A DNA stretch of 24,316 nucleotides from Blastocladiella britannica (lineage: Eukaryota > Blastocladiomycota > Blastocladiomycetes > Blastocladiales > Blastocladiaceae). The notes beneath the pieces were generated by a model, which was not told where the DNA came from, did not search any database, and worked only from the letters and a program-made list of their open reading frames with translations. Positions 20,474-24,316 of this stretch are shown one piece after another. The DNA lies in NCBI GenBank assembly GCA_025349905.2, contig MU624782.1, forward strand, positions 1 through 24,316, given 5' to 3'. The number at the start of each line of letters is the position of its first letter. Position 1 is the stretch's first letter. Position numbers and translations under genes: made by a program.

Positions 20474-21684
20474 CTACATGAGGTCGTCCAGATTCACTGC
20501 TAGGCCGTCAAACCCGTCACGAGCGACCTTTCGACCAGCAACGCCGACCGCCATGCGTAGCACACGCGCCAAACGTAGCCGCTGGTTGTCTACCGCCGTC
20601 GCACTGGTGGTGGCGTCCGGCGTCATGACGTGCAGCAGAGCCGCGATCGCGCCGGCATTGAACGCATCCCCGGCCCCGATCGTGTCCACCACGTCCACGG
20701 CCAGGGCTGGCTCGTAGGCACTCATCAACCGTGTTTGTCCCGAGTCGGTGCGCGTCCTTTGCACCGCCACGGCGCCGAGTGAGCCCATGGGCATGAATGC
20801 AACGGCCCTTTTTAGTTTCATTTTTGGTCAGTTTTGGTTGGATCCGTCAGCATTAAGGAAAGCGTACCCAGGACAGAGCTTGGGCAGCAGCCATGACCGC
20901 GCCCAGTCAAGCGACAATCGTGCTTCCAGTGGCCAGGACGACGTGTCATCCACCACGGATGGATCCAAATGGGCATGATCGTGTGATTCCGGGAGAAGAG
21001 GACGGCGACCATGCGCTACAGCGTACTCGCGGCTCACGACCACCATATCCGCCAGCGGGATCAGCGAATCGAGTCCGGGCCGGTTGGGCCGCTCCAACTC
21101 CACCGAGATGCGAACTGTCGAGGGCGCCGCATCCCGTACTGAATCGATCATGGTGCGAATGTCGTCCACGTTCGGGCGGCCCTCAAAGTGCACCCATGCG
21201 GCATGGTCCAGGCGCAAATGCTCAGATGATGCGAGGACAGTTCGGAGACCGGCATCGTCCAGCGCCGGCAGCGTCGCGTGATTGACAATAGTGCGCGACT
21301 TTGTGGCGGCCGAGGCGATAATGTACGCGGTCGGGTGTAGGTGGTTTGGGTGGGTGAGTGGCAAGTACGTGAATCCGAGGCGATCGGCGGTAGGGCCGAG
21401 GAGGCTGCAAATGATTGGAGTGAGTGAAAAATGAGTGAATGACAATAAGGTAAGGCGTACTCGTCGCCGCCAGTGCCGGCGGGGGACACGATGGCAACAG
21501 CTGCAGCAGGTGGACTGATCTGCGCCAAGACGCAGGCGGTGTTGAAGGCGTTTCCCCCCGTGCGGCGGTCGACTTTGGTGGCGCGCAGCTTGTCGTCCTC
21601 GGCTGGGAACTCGGGCACGTGCAGCACCAGGTCAATGTAGGCGCCGCCCACGAGCAGTACCAGCGGTCGATGTGGCTGCTGCAT
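20474..21684 (-). CDS. KHK: Ketohexokinase-like PfkB sugar kinase
   Basis: Exons 21684-21461, 21404-20868 and 20807-20474 give 364 residues. It is a PfkB/ribokinase-fold sugar kinase. The N-terminal signature GGNAFNTACVLA (Gly43-Gly44-Asn45) and the ATP-site signature DTIGAGDAFNAG with catalytic Asp301 are intact. Closest resemblance is to ketohexokinase (fructokinase), which makes fructose 1-phosphate: WVHFEGRPN, VRISVELERPNR, DMVVVSREYA and the C-terminal VAGRKVARDGFDGL each line up with animal KHK. Sugar specificity is inference; other PfkB kinases share the ATP site. A family-unusual insert with HDHAHLD lies after the VVVSREYA segment. Introns are 56 and 60 nt, both with GTACGC donors. 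The start is the first ATG; an upstream GTG in frame was not used. It is divergent from the U-box/rhomboid gene (159 bp). Confidence 0.85.
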
Positions 21685-21833
21685 TGCTTCAAGATGTGTG
21701 TCCGTCGTGCGTGTGAATGCTCCTCGAGATGAGAGCTCCCCTCTTGGCACTTTCCCATCGCCCTCTCATTCGTCACCGCACGGCGCAATCATCTCGTCGT
21801 CTTTCCCCCTTTCGACGCATCCCAGGACAACTC

Positions 21834-21841
21834 TATATAAA
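21834..21841 (+). promoter_or_regulatory. TATA-like TATATAAA just before a start codon
   Basis: A perfect TATATAAA ends two bases before the ATG of the U-box/rhomboid gene. A true TATA box here would place initiation inside the coding region, downstream of this ATG, so it is more likely a leader sequence than a promoter. Confidence 0.25.
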
Positions 21842-21843
21842 GA

Positions 21844-23983
21844 ATGGAGGCACAACAACACCAGCAGCAGCAGCGCTACAGCCCGGCACCCGCCCCGGCC
21901 GTGTTCTACTGCTCGCTCACCGGCGCTCCCGCGGCTGACCCGGTCGTTTCCACCACCGGCTACGTTTACGACCGCGCCACCATTCTGCAGTACCTGACTG
22001 CCCACGGCAACACCTGCCCCATGACTGGCAGCTCGCTGACTCCGGCCGACCTGCACGCGCCGTTTGTGCCCGCGCCGTACGTGGCGGCCACTTCCCCCGC
22101 CGACGCATCGCAGTTCCTGCCCTCGGACCACCACACCACTTCGCCGCTGCAGGCCCAGTACACGGGACAGCTGCAGCCCCAGTACGCTGGCGGCAGCGCC
22201 CTGTCCCCAATGGACATGGCCGGCGTGCGTCCGCTCTCGACGTCCCCCGTGCTGGTGGCGGTGCCCCAAAACGGCTCGGCCTCGCCCTACGCCGACGCTT
22301 CCAGTCCAGGCGGTGGTGCCGGCGCCGACCTCGGCGGCGGGTACGGCGGGCCGCTGCACCGCGTGCCGTCCACTGCGTCTCTGCGGTCCACGCGGCAGTC
22401 GCACCGCAACTCGTTCCACTCGGGCAACCACCGCAACTCGTGGTACGAGTCGACCCCGACCGAGCCCGCGGTGGCGTCAGCCCCGGCGCCCGCCCAGTCG
22501 GTCGCGTACAATGCGGCGCTGGCCGACGACTCGGCCCTCATTGCATCGCTGGCCAACCAGGACGTGCGGTACTCGGCGGCGCTGGCCAACGCCGGTGGGA
22601 TGACATCGCACGACCGGCTGCTGGAGGCTGCCGCGTCCACGTCCATCGCGTACCGTCCGTGGTTCACGATGCTCATGACTGCGCTGCAGGTCGCGGGCCT
22701 GGTGCTGTCGCTCGTCGTCAACGCCCAAGTGACCGGCACCGTCATTCAGACCACGCCGCAGTTCAATTACCTGATTGGCCCGTCATCCGAGGTGCTCATT
22801 CAGCTCGGCGCCCGCTTTGCGCCGTGCATGCGCGCCATCGACACGCTGCCAGCGTCGCTAGCCACCAACGTCTCGTGCGTGGTCCCCGGTGGACCCGCCG
22901 ACCCCAACAACCCGGGCTACTACTCGTGCAACTGGGACACGTTCTGTGGTCGGCTGGCGCCCACGCCGCTGACCCCGACGACCCCTCGTGCGCCCAACCA
23001 GTGGTTCCGGTTCGTGCTGCCCCTGTTCCTCCACGGCGGTGTGATCCATTTCGCCATGAACATCATGGTGCAGCTGTCGAGCGTCATGTCGCTGGAGCGC
23101 GACTGGGGATGGTTCCGCGTCGGGCCCGTGTACTTGGTCTCGGGCGTCTTTGGGTTTGTGTTTGGGGCCGCGTTTGGGGCGCCGTTGAGTCCCAGCGTTG
23201 GCTGTTCGGGTGCCTTGTTTGGCATGATTGCGTGCATGTTCGTTTTTTTCCCTTGACTTGTTTCATCCAGCTGTCACTCACGCTTTAAACTGCAGGATCA
23301 TTGACCTCGTCCAGCACTGGCGTATCGTGCATCACCCGACGAATGCTCTTCTCCGCATCCTGTTTGTGGTGGCAGTGACCTTTGGTTTGTTTTTTCTTGT
23401 TATTCCTTATTTATTTGGTCACTAATTGTATCGATCCACAGTCATTGGCTTGTTCCCCGCCATCGACAACTTTGCTCACATTGGGGGGTGCGTTTTCGTC
23501 AACCCCTTCTTGGAAAGCAATCAACTCACTAATAATTCACACCAGATTCATATCGGGCGGCCTCATGGGCCTGGTGGTAATGCCGACCGTGAACCTGTCA
23601 TGCTGCTCAAGCGTGGCACGTAAAGCGGTGCGGTCCCTTGGCCGCAACATGGGCTCCTCGGGCACCCTGGCCGAGGCGGGTGGCGCCAGTGGCAGCAATC
23701 CCAAGAAAATTGGTGGCTCCAAGCGCGGCTTGTTTGGAAACTACTCGGTCATGTCGCTGCTGGTGCGTGTGGCGGCGGTGGTGGCAGTCGGCATTCTGTT
23801 TGCGGCGCTGATCCCGGCATTCTACTCGGGATCCGGCCTGGTCCTGTGCCCGTGGTGCCGCTCGTTGGACTGTGTCTCGGCCTTTGGCACGGTATGTTTT
23901 TCTTTTCTCTTGTCTTTTTTTCGAGCGAAGAATGATCCTGACCCCATCAATTCGATCATGTCCTTTTGCAGTGCTCCTTTTAA
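21844..23983 (+). CDS. Rhomboid protease with N-terminal Prp19-type U-box
   Basis: Exons 21844-23237, 23296-23384, 23442-23487, 23546-23891 and 23972-23983 give 628 residues. Residues 20-75 form a U-box like that of Prp19: FYCSLTGAPAADPVVS, GYVYDR, ILQYL, HGNTCPMTGSSL. U-boxes are RING-like folds without zinc that bind E2 enzymes. A Ser/Gln/Ala-rich linker of about 190 residues with two HRNS motifs follows. The rhomboid domain starts at about residue 269. It has HFAMN (His402, Asn406, oxyanion side), GCSGALFG with nucleophile Ser455, and DNFAHIGG with His507; spacing matches active rhomboids. A last membrane segment and the Cys-rich end CPWCRSLDC are typical of fungal rhomboids. U-box, linker and Ser455 are all in one uninterrupted exon. 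The final exon is short (CSF-stop) and less certain. Confidence 0.88.
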
Positions 23984-24316
23984 AGAAATTTCTATTTGTG
24001 TGTCTGCTTTACCTTTCGTCGTTTCTTCTTCTCCGAATCCCATACTCAATACACTACACGTTCATCCAAATACTTCTTTTCTTTTTTTCCTTTTTCACTC
24101 AGCGGGGGTGGATCCAAATTGTTTGGTTGATATGTTGCTGAGTGAGATGCGCAACTACACGGCTGCGCACTGAAAAGAGTTTCGGATGCAGAATTCTGAG
24201 ATGGAAGTGATGTGGAACAAAACAAAACGTCCGTTTTATCGCCAACGGAATTCTTCAGGCCTTGTTTTTCCAGCACCAAACCAAGCTGTTTTTCTCGTTG
24301 CTTTTTCTTGCTGGAA
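23984..24316. other. Right-edge region without a recognised gene
   Basis: This 333-bp stretch follows the rhomboid stop. It is pyrimidine-rich at first, with a strong tract and TCACTCAG at about 24081-24104 that looks like a splice acceptor. That could mark an alternative last exon of the rhomboid gene. No conserved coding sequence, tRNA or other RNA was recognised. Confidence 0.4.

Noticed and set aside
21834..21841. TATATAAA as a functional TATA box for the U-box/rhomboid gene
   Set aside because: It lies two bases before the ATG; initiation 25-30 bp downstream would remove the start codon, and the next Met is inside the U-box.

Overview
The window is nuclear DNA of a GC-rich, intron-containing eukaryote. 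Many short introns (about 56-111 nt), tight gene spacing and the gene set (AA11-type LPMO, OPT transporter, fungal-type rhomboid C-terminus, Lag1) point to a fungus. A partial gene at the left edge resembles the degenerate ankyrin-like proteins (motifs such as GHARVLDWL) that I associate with Blastocladiomycota (Allomyces/Catenaria type). That lineage assignment is inference; 'zoosporic, early-diverging fungus' is the safer statement.

Layout. 1-328 (-): N-terminus of an ankyrin-like protein. 473-1595 (+): RRS1, ribosome biogenesis. 1767-3462 (-): ceramide synthase (Lag1/Lac1). 3846-4368 (+): RBX1, RING subunit of cullin ligases. 4567-6472 (+): SMYD-like SET protein. 6583-7860 (-): secreted AA11-like copper oxygenase with a C-terminal Cys module. 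8082-10378 (-): OPT oligopeptide transporter. 11009-12377 (+): COP9 signalosome subunit 4. 12410-13574 (-): unassigned multi-pass (about 7 TM) protein. 13819-14396 (-): RAD6/UBC2. 14475-15493 (+): HEI10/CCNB1IP1-like meiotic RING protein. 15518-19249 (-): probable nucleoporin Nup133. 19350-20445 (+): unassigned multi-pass protein. 20474-21684 (-): ketohexokinase-like PfkB kinase. 21844-23983 (+): a rhomboid protease with an N-terminal Prp19-type U-box.

Most genes are separate housekeeping loci, but ubiquitin biology recurs. RBX1 works in cullin ligases, CSN4 in cullin deneddylation, and RAD6 (E2) lies head-to-head with HEI10 (RING E3) across 78 bp. The U-box/rhomboid protein is the most unusual item: one uninterrupted exon joins a ubiquitin-ligase fold to an intramembrane protease whose Ser/His dyad is intact.

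Exon models were built by hand from reading frame, GT/AG sites and family conservation. They give 34 introns, and their donors show a striking preference for C at intron position +4 (GTACG, GTGCG, GTTCG) where most eukaryotes prefer A. No tRNA, rRNA, CRISPR array or transposon was recognised.
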